Shown: positions 49,502-62,500, counted from the first letter of the stretch. The stretch: DNA of 64,000 nucleotides from Eunapius fragilis (GCA_963681505.1 OY811976.1:6004003-6068002), one strand, 5' to 3'. A program made the numbers and translations. Notes: a model not told the origin generated them from the letters alone.

Positions 49502-50280
49502 CTGCAATAAGAAGGGAAGGGCAATTTCAATGAATTATCATCAAAACATGTGCTCCCTCTATTGTCTATATGTCATGATTTGAGAAACTTTGGTTGGAAG
49601 AATGGCACAGCAAGCATGATGAGCAGTAGGAAAATAAGAGGGTTTACAGAGCTAGCTTAATGACTCAGTAACACGTTATCTGTTTCTGGCATTGCTGATA
49701 GATCAAACCAACTCTTTAATTAATTACACTTCTGAAAATAGCTGACAATGGGAATTTGTTAAGAACACTTTCAACATATCATTATAATACTCACAGAATC
49801 TTTTAAAAGATAAACGGCTATCCATTCATGCATGAAAAATCTAATGGTAGTTATTAGCCTCGCATTCACAAAGTAGGTTTACAGAGCTGTCCTCAATATC
49901 AACATGCAACCATCAGATCATTTTTGCTAAAATGGACAAATGTGGGGAATTTTCCTGGGGATTCACATCCGAGTCAATTAGCACCCCACGTGCACACACA
50001 TACACATATTACACGCACGCACGCACACACACACACACATACGCACACTCACACACATATACATACTGCCCCAATCATCATTAAAACGCAAGCCCATTTT
50101 TAAATTGTTTTAATTACAACGCTAGTGGAGTCTGGGATAAGGCCTTGCCTGGTAGCCCATAATTTACGTTGCCTTGCGCCGTAAGCGATTGAGGGTTAGA
50201 TATATGTACAAGGTTTCGTGCGCGAAAGCATAGTATGTCGAATTGACTGACTGCAGCTTAATGTCCCCCTCAACTCACCT
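49502..50280. other. Upstream of receptor-like gene, no other gene
   Basis: Probable 5' UTR exon and promoter of the minus-strand receptor-like gene lie here, because an acceptor site (TTATTGCAG) is seen just before its start codon. A CA-rich tract is at 49990-50065. No TATA box or other motif could be assigned. Confidence 0.4.
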
Positions 50281-50486
50281 CTACACAACCAATTCTTGAA
50301 ACGCCGTGACGTGAGCGGTACCCAACTTTGGCGTAACGTTAGCGTATACGGGCCCGTAACAGTGCAAGTAAATGAATAATGATACGTTATTCATTTAACA
50401 GGGCTATTACGGTCCCGTACACGCTAACGTTACGCCAAAGTTGGGTACCGCTCACGTTACGGGCGGGATAAGAATTGGTTGTGTAG
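50281..50486. mobile_element. 206-bp foldback element
   Basis: Arms of about 90 bp: CTACACAACCAATTCTT, then GAGCGGTACCCAACTTTGGC and AACGTTAGCGT, with the complement in reverse order to 50486. The loop contains GAATAATGATACGTTATTC, itself a small palindrome. No clear target duplication. Confidence 0.8.
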
Positions 50487-50557
50487 CACAGTAAACGGAA
50501 GGAGTGTCACGTGCGATTTGATTAAATTACGATGAAATAATTAAATTATATTAATTT

Positions 50558-50798
50558 GGAACAGTGTCACTCTTATGATACTTCATCAAATTTTCCAGGA
50601 CAAGCAAAAGAAAAGTAAGGCTCGCATTGACATGTATGGCTCATTATAAATTCAATGCCTAATAAGTTTATGATGAATAGTCCAATTTAGGATGCGTAAG
50701 GACCATTTCATAGAAGTTCTATGTAGTTCACGTAAAATGAAAAAAATTGAAAACTTGAAAAACTATCCAGAAGGGTGATTTTGCTGGACACCGTCCCA
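50558..50798. mobile_element. MITE family B, full copy
   Basis: Starts GGAACAGTGTC and ends TTTTGCTGGACACCGTCCC, with the shared interior. Flanks are AT-rich (TTAATTT / ATTTAATT), making the duplication ambiguous. Confidence 0.75.
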
Positions 50799-50859
50799 TT
50801 TAATTATATATTTGTAAATACAGAAATGTGTGAATTTTGCTCGCCGTGACATGCTTTGT

Positions 50860-50878
50860 ACCCTAACCCTAACCCTAA
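50860..50878. repeat. Short telomere-like repeat
   Basis: ACCCTAACCCTAACCCTAA, three copies of the metazoan TTAGGG repeat in complement. Too short to mark a telomere; may be a chance or repair-derived interstitial tract. Confidence 0.6.
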
Positions 50879-51025
50879 AATAAAGATATTATATATTCAA
50901 ATTCAGACTGTGCATCATTGGGAGGCTCCTCCATTTCAGCTAAAGAAAGGGTTGAATTGATGGGTTAATTGGGGGGGGGGGGGGGGGGGTCAAATTTCAT
51001 GTCCCCACCAATGGTACTCTTTCTT

Positions 51026-51263
51026 ATAGAGGGGTTGCAGTGTCATCCCGGGAAGGTTCATAACAATAGCAGTAACAATCGCCGCCATGTTTTTTGGTGC
51101 CCTAACCATTGATTTTTTCAATAAGTGTCGAGCACGTACGTTCACGTACGTGACACGCATTTATAAACGATGACGTTTAATAGTTAGGACACCAAAAAAC
51201 ATGGCGGCGACACCAAACAAACATGGCGGCAACCTTCCCGGGATGACACTGCAACCCCTCTAT
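51026..51263. mobile_element. 238-bp foldback element
   Basis: Ends ATAGAGGGGTTGCAGTGTCA and its complement; inner arms include CGCCGCCATGTTTTTTGGTG and CACCAAAAAACATGGCGGCG; the centre has the palindrome ACGTACGTTCACGTACGT. Non-coding. Confidence 0.8.
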
Positions 51264-51604
51264 TGGCAGTGCTTACTAAGTTATACTACAGTGTGCACTG
51301 GTGGTGCTCCTGTATAAATAAATAAATATATATATATATATATATAGCTACATAGAGTCCTGATGCTTTGTCTCTGTTGTGTAAGTAAATATCAGGACAC
51401 TTCAACTTACAGACAATTGGTAAATTGAAATTGAAGCCATGTGTGTAATGCTCTGCATAAACTCTGTATAAACTCTACAGAGACCAAATTGGTAGCAATA
51501 ATATTCACTGCCACTATATGCAAGGCTTCCATCTGTCTATAAGTAGCTAGTCTACACACTACAAAAAATTGTACATCCTCCAAGATAGAAAGATGCCAAT
51601 GCTA

Positions 51605-52330
51605 CACACACACACATGTACACACACACCCACACACACATGTACACACCCACCCACAAACACATGCACAAACACACAATGGTGAATGGTGATCTTTAAA
51701 AAGCTCAGCAAGCTGTATCTATTGGACCTCCACCAGTGGACACCTCCCTAGCACCATCAAGTCCCCTTCATGTTGGGACACCCACGCCACCACAAGGCCA
51801 CCAGTGGATGCTACTTGCTCCTCCACATCAGGGCTTCCATCTCCACCAGTAGACACTCTTCCACGTGGGATTCCCCACCCACTTCACCAGCAGATGCCCC
51901 TCGCTCTTCCAACCAGGGCACTTCCCTCTTCCATAGATCTTGCACCTTCACGTTGGGATCCCCCCCCCCCCCCCCCCCCCAACCCCTTTTTTCCCTTTCC
52001 ATCCAGGAGACACACTCCCTCCTCCACACAGTATACCCCTCCTAAACTGTGTAACACCACTAATGGTCTTATTTCAAAATAGTCTAGACTAGTTATGTTC
52101 TATCTCATGAAAAATATAAAAACATTCTCCATGAGAAAGTTGGTTGGAAGGCAATAGTGGCGTAAACAAGGGTCTAAAATTAAGGGAAAATGCAATAATC
52201 CTATATTTTGCATATTTGTAGGACATTATGTTATTCAACAATGTTCTATTATTTACTCCTTGTTTCCTTCCGTTTTACACCACTAATACCTTCCAATCCA
52301 ATATGCCACCAACTTTCTCATATAATTACT
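51605..52330. repeat. CA tracts, repeat module and decayed MF1 copy
   Basis: CA-rich 51605-51680; module 51761-51870 shared with 33494-33600; poly-C at 51959-51980; decayed MF1 foldback MITE about 52115-52325 (AAAACATTCTCCATGAGAAA to CCAACTTTCTCAT). Confidence 0.6.
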
Positions 52331-52436
52331 TGCATGCAAGGCTTCCATCTCTAGGTCAGCAGATCAGCTTGTCCACACATCACAAAAAATAAATCGCACA
52401 TCCTCCAAGAAAGGAAGGTACCAGTGTGCTACACAT

Positions 52437-52484
<48 letters not shown>

Positions 52485-54606
52485 ACACACACACACACAC
52501 ACAAGGAAATTCCAGTGTTACTTAGGATTGGTGGTTCTGGTGAGGATGGCTGTCAAATTTACTACATGTATAACCAAATGCAAAGTGTATGGAAGTCACC
52601 CGTAACATGTTTGGAAGCGGCATTGCCCAGATCCAAAATTAAAATGTACTTAAAATGACACAAAGTGCACTAATCTCAGGTGGGTATGTGACTGTATGTC
52701 TCATTAGTTGCAGAGGTCTACACACAAAGGCATTAGCTATTAGTTGGCCTATCTGTTTGTCACCACCTCAAGTAAATCAACATTCCTGGGTGTTTTCCAT
52801 TGGTGACTTTGCATCTGGTCATAGCAAACTGACAGCAGTACTCACCAGAACCACTCATTCTAAGTAACACTGGAGTGTGTGTGTGTGTGTTATGTGTGTG
52901 TGTGTGTGTGTGTGTGTGTTGTGTGTGTGTGTGTGTGTGTGTGTGTTTGTGTGTGTGTTTGTGTGCACGTGTGTGTATAGCATCATACACTGCGTGTGAT
53001 AGATCCTCTCTGTAAGAGGGACTTTAGTAGACTGGTATATTAGCCTGGTAGGAATATTATTTCTACTGTATTCCAAAGTTTAAGATTGGGACATGGAAAT
53101 TTTATGTAACAATTAGACTGAGAAGGTAAGTTCTAAGACATCTTAAACCTCTCAGTGGTACACACGCTGAATTTGAGTATGTATAGTGATTGGCATGGGA
53201 TATGTGTGTGAGAATGGATGCATGTAATGGAATATGGGACATGAGGCATGGTACATCATGATATGGTAGGTGCTGTGAGACAGGAACATATAGTCCAGTA
53301 CATACAACACATCAGTCCAGTACATACAACACATCAGACCATTACATGCAACCAATGGGGAGGAGGGGGGGGGGGGGGGGGCAAGGCCCTTCCCCTGACA
53401 AAAGTGTTGGGAAATTTTCCCCCATGACCCCCGCATGCTCCTCCACCACTGTACATACAACACACAGTTCAGTTACATGCGTGAGAAACACATCAGTGTA
53501 ATAGAGGCCTATGGACATGACCATGTAGAGGAGACCATGGGATATGAGCATACAGTGGAGGGCATGAGTGCATTATTGGGACATGAGAGATCTGAAAAGA
53601 CATACTACCATGATACGATTACGACCACTAAAGAAATAGAAGGTAATGAATTATGTGGTTGATTTGCACATGTAGGACCGAACATAAAGAGAATGAATCT
53701 GAATATAAACATAAAAATAGTTGAGAAAGAGGTTGTATAGTAGGCCAATGAAGGCACTGTAACAAAGATAAAGAAAAAAAAATTCAAATGGACAAAGCTT
53801 ATGAGTGTATCTGTGTAGCACACATCATAACAATTTACACGGTATACAGTGTCTTATGGTGGAAAGAGTGTGCATAGGCGTGACATGAGACGTGCGTGTG
53901 TGTGTGTATGTGTGCGTGCGTGTGTACATGTGTGCATGGGTGTGTATTTATATACACTTGCAAGTGGGCGTGCCCATAGATGTATGGTGTGCCAGCCATG
54001 CAGATGAAATGAAAAACGGTGGGCGTTTAAAATACATGTGCCTGCAGAACGTAAATCGCAACAATAAGGATTACATGTGTTTCAGAATGCATGTGGCTTT
54101 AACTCGACCACGCCTCTCCCGGTCATAGATGATACACCGTGTCTCATGGCTCTGACGTACAGTTATAGGCATTAGCGTTGTGAGCCTATAAATGGCCACG
54201 CAATTGGTGGTAGGCCTACCTAAAGAGTTGGACCAAATCGACAGGTACACGATTTCTACATGATGTTGTGCGTGTATCGGTACGGTACTGGTAGTGCGTG
54301 CCGTGTTGTGTATGGTGATGGTAGCTGAATCCACGCATTTGTAAGAAGTGATACTTCATGCATGATCAGTTGTACATGTTAATATCGTGGGGCATGGGCA
54401 CGGGAAGGTATTGTACATTCGGAGTAGCGGGAACCATATGCATGTCGTGATAGGTTATAATTAATGGCGCGAAAAGAATGAGAAATGTGCAATTACTTTG
54501 CTACCATAGAGAAATTTAATGGTGTGCATGCATGGTATGAAGTGTTGAAATAGCTTTTACCGTTACGTTGGGAAGTTGTAGCAATTCAAACGTGAATCAT
54601 TTTTAC
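52331..54606. other. Intergenic with CA/TG tracts, no gene recognised
   Basis: (CA)n at 52438-52503 and (TG)n at 52873-52975, a poly-G run at 53362-53381. The frames around 53150-53660 are short, unspliced and driven by composition; no domain is visible. Confidence 0.5.
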
Positions 54607-54894
54607 AAGTAAATAAAAACATTCTCTATGAGAAAGTTGGTGGCATATAGGATTTGAAGGCAATGGTGGTGTAAAAAGGAAGGAAACAAGGGTCTAGTAA
54701 TAAGGAAAAATGGAATAGTCCTATATTTAGCACACGAACAACATACTATATCCTACATATAGAAATGTGCTAAATATAGGACTATTCCATTTTTCCTTAT
54801 TACTAGACCCTTGTTTCCTTCCTTTTTACACCACCATTGCCTTCAAATCCTATATGCCACCAACTTTCTCATAGAGAATGTTTTTATTTACTTG
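54607..54894. mobile_element. MF1 foldback MITE, intact copy (288 bp)
   Basis: Starts CAAGTAAATAAAAACATTCT, arms of about 125 bp almost fully complementary, loop around ACACGAACAACATACTATAT. The loop resembles the sequence flanking the RAG1-like element (ATTTAGCAAACGAAGATAGT), which fixes where that element inserted. Confidence 0.9.
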
Positions 54895-55054
54895 TTTCAT
54901 TGATTTTTATTCATACCCGATTATGAGCCGTATAGCATGTTAAGTAATCCATCTTGATATGAGAGGGAGGTTGTAAAGGTACGACATACCATTGAGTGAC
55001 CTTAACTTTTTTCGCCGAGCGAGATGCACGTTCAGGACTATGGCAATATCGCTG

Positions 55055-55345
55055 TCTTTTTTCAGGATCTGCTCGATACCTTGCACGTCGAGAGGTCCGT
55101 TCCTTTTCAGGATCTGAGGGGGCTTTTAAGGGGCGGCCGAAATAGAAGAGAGGTTATTAATTGTCGCCCCAGCGCGATCGAACCCACAAACGCATTTTGT
55201 ATCGGGCCAGAAGCAGACAGCACCCTCTCCCCCACTAATCGCATCTCGATACCTTGCGCGTCGAGAGATCCGTTTCTTTTCAGGCTCTGCTCGATAGTTT
55301 TCACGTTTGAGAGGCCCGCTTCTTTTCAGGCTCTGCTTTGTAGTT
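55055..55345. repeat. Degenerate direct repeats with GTCGAGAG core
   Basis: CTCGATACCTTGC-CGTCGAGAG followed by CCGTTCCTTTTCAGG-type sequence occurs at 55067-55110, 55246-55285 and, more diverged, 55284-55330. The repeat includes a possible stem (CTCGA/TCGAG). Function unknown. Confidence 0.55.
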
Positions 55346-55737
55346 CCGCTCGGGCTGAATCTAATACGTCGTCTCTAGTTTTGAGGTACTATGCTCGTCG
55401 TTTGGCTTTCTCCTTATCCTGACGTGCATGAAGGCATTTTGAGAAAAAAAAACTTCACTAAGTTACAAAGAGCGTCAAACCTAAACGATAGAATGATTAT
55501 AGTACGCACGTGCACGTTATTAAAAATACATAACCGCCAAAGTTAATTACCACTACGTGTAGTGCCCAGACCGTACACATTTGATGTATACTGCTAGTAC
55601 TTCGTATAAAGAGCGACGTAGGACCTATCCGAGTCGTGTCAGTGCAGTAAGCTATACGTGATTTGCTAACACAACCACCGATAAATGTCATGTAGCCTCG
55701 AGACGTTTTGACCACAGAAGCGAAAATGCCAGTAAAT

Positions 55738-56070
55738 TCTGAAGCCATTGGTGTGATTTTCATTTCTTAAAAGTGTTCCTATCCCGAGTTATGCGTGGTC
55801 AAGAACAAGAACAAGAAGAAGAAGAAGAAGAACGAGAAATACGTGGGACTGGGTACGAGTTTCAAAAATTGTTTTGTTCTCTACAACCACGCGGTTTTGT
55901 GACATCAAACAAACACGAAACTGCTTGTTGTTGCCTTCTTGTACGACGACGATAACAAGGTAAGCCATCCGCTCGTCGGGAGTCTTGTTAGAAGCGGGTC
56001 GCGTTTTTTTAATGACATTCATAATCGGGGTCAAATCCTATATGAGAGTTACTAACGTAACTCTCGATAA
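55738..56070 (+). repeat. Interspersed repeat R3, copy 3
   Basis: Same order of landmarks as the copies at 23.7 and 36.9 kb: TTCTGAAGCCATTGGTG, GACTGGGTACGAG, ACCACGCGGTT, CGGGTCGCGTTTTTTTAATG. Terminal stem-loop is GAGAGTTAC-TAAC-GTAACTCTC. Confidence 0.75.
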
Positions 56071-56087
56071 CGTAATTATTATGTAAT

Positions 56088-56378
56088 GGAACAGTGTCCA
56101 GCAAAATCGCCCTTATGATACTTTAATTTATCAAATTTTCGAGACAAAGCAAAAGAAAAGTAACGCTCGCATTGAAATGTATGGCTAATTATAAATTCAG
56201 TGCTTAATAACTTTATGATGGATAGTCCAATTTAGGATGCGTAACGATCATTTGATAGAAGTTTATGGAAAATGAAAAGAAAAAAAAAGACTTGAAAAAC
56301 TATCCAGAAGGGTGATTTTTCTGGTCACTGCGGTCCCTAATAATTATAGCGAAGTATCATTTTTTCGGACACTGTCCC
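56088..56378. mobile_element. MITE family B, full copy
   Basis: Begins GGAACAGTGTCCAGCAAAAT; right side has both GGGTGATTTTTCTGGTCACT and, 40 bp on, CGGACACTGTCCC, so the end may be duplicated or rearranged. Confidence 0.7.
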
Positions 56379-57304
56379 ATTTTATACAATTTCGTGTGCA
56401 AATACTTTTCCGGTTCAGCATTTAGCCGACATGAAAACGGACGCAAATGCCGCCGTCTGCCCATGTATCCCTGGTGGATCTGGCCGGGGGGAGGGGGTTT
56501 CGGCGGCAAATTTGACCGTAGATTAATAACCTATGATTTGACGAAACCCCATCAGTTATGTCACTTATGTGTAAAATCGTTGGAATATATCGGAGCGCCA
56601 CTTCTCAGCTTTCGTATTTCGTATTCAACCCTACACGGAAGGCGTCCACCCGCCCCCGTGGCCAGTTTTCGAGGTTTAAAATTCGATCCAAATCCTTGAT
56701 CCAAGCATAGATATTAGAGTAGATATCTATGATCCAAGCCAGGTGTGGCATGCATATAACGCTATCAAATAGAGTTTGTTATTATTTAGTATTAGGGATT
56801 GTATTTTTAATATGCCCTTGAGGACCAATAATTGTCAAAATGGCCCCAGTAACCTATCATTGTTCAAAGGCTCCCCGAACCAAAAAAGTCTATGTTATGG
56901 GAAAAACAAATGGCATGAAAAAGTGTACCGCTGTGCTGCAAATCACAATAAAAGGCGGCAACTGAATACTTTGTGAAGATACTATTTTAACACACAGAAG
57001 AAGACAATAATTAGGTTAAAAAACATTGATCTTGTGTACATGTCTATGGGAAGCTATATTTTGCTTTCCAGAACCGAAATCATCAATGTAATGGTATATA
57101 TATGCACCTAACAATCATTCTAAACATAAAAATGAAGTGGCAAACCTTTTATAACCTGCGGTTGGTTAATAAAATTCCATTTTTGATACATTTAAATAAC
57201 TGCATAAATTTGTTCTGAATAAATTAGAAACATTACTGCTTAAAAATTCAACACAAATTCTAACCACACTACCCCTATGTACTAGCAATGGAACACATGC
57301 TATA
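56379..57304. other. Intergenic, no gene recognised
   Basis: AT-rich, with a small GC-rich patch (56430-56520). One 101-codon frame at 56394-56699 has no recognisable domain. Confidence 0.4.
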
Positions 57305-57655
57305 GAGCTCTTTCATGGTCACATCACGCGTGGGCTTTAATTGCGTTAATTGCTTAATTGTCCGCCATATTGGTGCTCGGTTTACTATGGAAATATATGG
57401 GCTTATGCTCGGTTTTGGTACTTTTGATACGTATAACTCGCGCTCCGAGGGCACAAGTAAAAATCATATTTTTGCAAATGTTAGTCATGTGTTAGACCAC
57501 AATAATATATATTTAAACGCCACTCTGAAGTCATTAATGTTACGTACCAAAACTAAACATAATATAAGCCCATACTTCTCCATTGTAAACGAGCACCAAT
57601 ATGGCGGACTAATTAGAAGATGAATGCTATTAAGTCACTCGATGAAAGAGCTCCA
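57305..57655. mobile_element. 351-bp foldback element upstream of PAP-B
   Basis: Ends GAGCTCTTTCAT and ATGAAAGAGCTC; arms share GTCCGCCATATTGGTGCTCG and TATGGGCTTA with their complements. It lies about 165 bp upstream of the PAP-B start codon and so may sit in its promoter region. Confidence 0.75.
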
Positions 57656-57819
57656 TAGGATGTCTTTTTTGAACACCATAACTTTCCTGAGCATAAGAAA
57701 TTAATTTAACGCGTGTTCCAAATTATAGCCATAAAGTCTTCCGTAACAATCAATGAAATTCAAAGACGTGTTTATTTAATCAGTTAAGCTTTTTTTTCAC
57801 AATCACGCGACTAGCCACT

Positions 57820-58878
57820 ATGAACTACATTTACGTGTTAGCTCTCCTTTCAGCGGGACTGCAGATAGGGTATTGCCATGTGCAGCCCACGTTTACGGAC
57901 CTGCTTCGCTACGATCGAGCGACTGCTAATATGGACGGTACGCCTCTTTCTGTTTGTTCCATAATATTCTTTCAAAACGTCGTTTTATGCAGGATCCGTG
58001 AGTATCTCCGCAACACCAACGCTTCTGGTGACCTCTGGGGACTGGATCACCGTCGCTTGGGACAACACCGGCGTTCCCAGTAGGTCCGACTGGGTGGGCG
58101 TGTTCACGCCACCTGTCAATGGCTCGATCGACCTTCGCCACCACGCCCCCGTCAAATACCAGGTAATGGCTTATGCCCGACATACATGTAGGATACCCGT
58201 TCTAACAAGCTAGCCGAGAGGTATATGCATGTACGTGGCATCGCTTCAGTTCATCATTGTGCTCGTAATCTGATTGCGCAATCTGATCAGGTTACATGTA
58301 TTGTGCTCTGTTTACGTAGTAAATGCAATCTGTTCCGGAGTTGTTAAGCGATTCCCACGGGGTTGTGCAGCCCTGACCTGTATAGCATTGTGTACTTGTT
58401 GTTAAAAGTTTTGCATGTGTTGTTATGCGTGCACGCATTTACACCTCCGCGTTCTGTCTATCAATGTGCCTTGAACAGTTTAGTGCAAAGCATAGGTTAC
58501 CAGTTTTGATCTACAATCATTCTGACGTTGCACTCTCCATTACTCTAATTCATATTAGAAGATCCCGCCTAAATGCATGCATGGATGCAGGTAATAGCAG
58601 ACTCCATTGTTCAAGGGTTTTATAGCTATGGTGTGCTTTACTGCCTTGTGCCTTCTTCCCACCTCCTCTCACATCATAACCTCCACCTCACCTATCACTT
58701 TTGCCTTTCTTCCCTGCCTGCCATGTCATCATCTATGCTGACTTCCTTCTCCAACCTCGTCAGTATGCCAACTTCAGTTCCACCTACATGAGCACCGGTG
58801 TGGGATCACTGAGGTTCCAGATGATCAACATGCGTGATGACATGATTGTCGGGTTTTTCACTGGAGGTAGGTTACATT

Positions 58879-58965
<87 letters not shown>

Positions 58966-59485
58966 ATATGTGAGTGATTCATGGAAGTGACTGATTTTAT
59001 GCATGTGAAAGTGAAAATGGAGGGCAGGTTTTAAAGAGCAGGTATCTTGCCATCTGTGGTGGCAGGACTTATCAATTCACGACATGGAGTGTGATTGGTG
59101 CGACCTTGCAGATCATAGGAGAGAGAAGCAGAGATGGCACCATATCCATGTTGATACACATGTATTCGTTAACACGGCAATCATTTATATTTGCAGTGTG
59201 TTTTACCCTACAAAGTGATGGGGAGAGCCACATCTGTTTGCATGGGTGTTTGTTGTACATGTACTGAACCTTTGTGATTGTCATTACAATAACTGCACCG
59301 AAATGCTTTAACAAGGACTGTATTGCTTGAATATAAGTTGGTTGTGTTTTGTAGGTTCAGAGGATCCAGTGCTCTTGGCTGTCTCTGATGTGATCACATT
59401 TCAGAACTATAACGAACCACTTCAAGGACATCTGGTCCTAACCAATGATCCTACTGAAGTCATGTGAGGGTCATGTGGTGGCATT

Positions 59486-59529
<44 letters not shown>

Positions 59530-62500
59530 CTCTGTGTACTTTATCTCTCTCTTTGTCCACCTATCTCTTTATCTTTCCTTTCTTTCCCACCACCATCCAG
59601 CCTCATCTGGGTCACACGAGATGCAGACATGCCTCAGGTGCACTGGGGAACACAGAGTGGAACCTATATCGTTTCTAAAATGGTCAGTTCTCCTTTCTTC
59701 TCCATCAGCCCACCGACTCCAATTCCAATGACAACTTTGTAGGATACATGCACTTGTATTAATGGTACCCTTCCTAATGTACACAGAAATTATATTCACT
59801 ACATGGTATAATAAAACCCCTACATTTAGAACACGCAATGCCCACAATTGGATTATCAATTAACCACAACTTGCCATCTTTAATTTTTAAGAATATGATT
59901 GTTAACTTGAAAATTGTTATCAAAGTAATCAAATGCTTGATCAGGATGATTATTTTGCACAAAATTTTTCTTTCATATCAATAAAAATGATTCATGGTTA
60001 ATTTTAATTTCATTTATAATGAATTGTGATGTATGTATTTGTAACATATGATAGTTTGGCCTAAACAGCCGCCCAATGTAAATAAAAAATAATAGTGAAC
60101 ACACATTCATACATGTAAACACACACACACACACATACACACACACACACTCACACACATACACACACACACACACACACAAGGCCACTAGTAGTACCTA
60201 TCAAGCAGAGGACATGTGTGGATCCCCGGCCACAGACTTTGGCTTCCTGGAACCAGGGATGCTCCACCAGGTCACCATGGACAAGTAAGTCATTGAAGAA
60301 CCAATGGTACACATTTATAAGGCAATGTTGGAGTAAGAAGACTTCATGCGTGGCCTATACTTGTATGCATTAGTTGTAATGATGCAGATCTTGTCACTTT
60401 CATTGTGCCTTAATTTTTAGCACCCAGTTACTTGATTGCAATTTAGGTCCATTAATGGTGTGCTCTATATAGATAAGCATTCAGTTCTGTGTTGTGCTCA
60501 GCTGCTAATAATGTTCATACCTCTCTCCCCAGCCTAGAGCCTGGGCAGACATACTTCTATATGTTTGGGGATACGTTTGGGGTCAGTGAGGAGTACACTT
60601 TCACAGTACCTCCTGGGCCAAGTCCTGACTCCTCTGTTAGAGTTGTAGTCTACGGAGGTGAGCTGGTTTTCCTATATTCACTCCTCTGGGTTCAAGGCCT
60701 GTGTGTGTTCGGCATGTACCGACAGGAATCGGTTGGGGCGGAGATGTTTGTATGTTTGAAGTAACTGTGTAAAGCATTTGTGACACCTATGCTGTCCGAG
60801 TCAAAGTATCATACTGCATGTTACAGGGTTAAGACCTTATGTTAAATGTAGGTGCACCAGCCAGATAGGAAAGCTGTGTGATTTTTATTTGTCCCATGTA
60901 CGGCTGTTATTAACTATATCATATGTACCAATGGTGTACATGTTGTAACTCTCCTTTTCATCCTCCTCTTTACTCCATCTCCATTCTCCTCCCCATTCTC
61001 CTCCCTCTTCTCCCCCTCGCAGACATGGGTAATGGACAGGTGGACGACAGTCTTCAGATCATGGTAGCACAACAGCCAGCACTCAACACCACCAACCTCA
61101 TATACAACCAGATTGACCAGACTGACCTGGTCCTGCACATTGGAGACATCAGCTATGCCAGAGGCTACGCCAGTGTGGTCAGTGGGCCATGCGTGTGGTC
61201 AATTGAATTGGGGTACAGTAGGTGTGGCTGTGCCAGTAGTGTAGTTACCAACAGTGGAGTCAGATTGTTAAAGTGGGTTGGGGTACTAAGGGGTTACAAA
61301 TCCTTGGTGCACAGTAGTTAAGCAGTCTGCATACGTAAGTCTACATTGCTGTCTGCACTTACATGTGAATGATGCCTGAATAAAAAAAATGGTTGTGTCA
61401 TGCATATGAAAGCATGAAGACATAGAGGGATTTGGCGGTTTACATATATGCTGACTGCTGAACTGCTGTACGTCAGTACGTGGTAGCATCACTTGGCACT
61501 GATAGATCTGATGTGGGTTAGAGGTCACTGTCATTGCTACTAAACCTTCAAAAGTACTGCAACTGCAAATACCTGGGATGCCGCCATTATTTCACTATCT
61601 ACTTGCCAATTTGCGGACTTGAAATAAAATGGCTGACAAAGTGCTACAGTGGTATAGAAAAGGGTCAAGTGGGCAGGGCTGAAGTGATGATTCATGAATG
61701 GGGGTGGCAAATAGAATTGGCACGTGACTGGTGTCATTGAATAGACAATCAATCAAAAAGCTGAGCCACCGCACTTTAAAAGGTAGGGGGCTATAATCCC
61801 CTTAGCCCCCCCCCCCTCTACTCCCCTTTACTATCCCTTATATGTGTACTCCTATTAGATGACAAACTGAAACTGTTTCCTGCATTCAAAATAAGACTCA
61901 ATGTAGATTTTAAAAAACCACAATTGTAATTATATACCTATGTTCAGCGCAACCAATTATGAAATTCGCCCTTCCCTCCTCATACCCCCCCCCCCCCCCA
62001 CCTTCACAAAAAAATGCTTATGGCAGATGCTGAAAATGAAATGCCATGTGTTCTGGACTCGCACATGAGGTTGTGGATTAAAGATTATGCATGAACAATA
62101 CTACATCATTCCATGTTATGCATTGTAATAATGCCAGCACAGGCTAACAAGTATACGATACTGAAATATCCGTAACATATGCAATTTGTTATCCCACATG
62201 AATGTGTAGTACATACATGTTACTTGTCGCGTGCTGCTTCATATATGTACAATGTTCAATAGCTGTTCTATTCTTTTGATCCATCTCATCCTACCCCTTG
62301 TATTACAGTGGGAGGAATTTTTTTACCAAATCCAACCCATTGCTACCCGTGTGCCATACATGGTGTGTATAGGGAACCATGAGAGGGACTTCCCTAACTC
62401 TGGGTGAGCTCTTTGATATGACATGCATTGTGTTTTAATGCACTTTTATGACCAGTTCATATTACAATGGCACTGACTCTAATGGAGAGTGTGGAGTACC

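Noticed and set aside
55107-55304. tRNA or snRNA in the GC-richer patch
   Set aside because: A GATCGAACCC-like string suggested a T-loop, but no matching acceptor stem or anticodon arm could be folded around it.
57315-57623. 102-aa frame upstream of PAP-B
   Set aside because: It spans both arms of the foldback element at 57305-57655 and has no domain.
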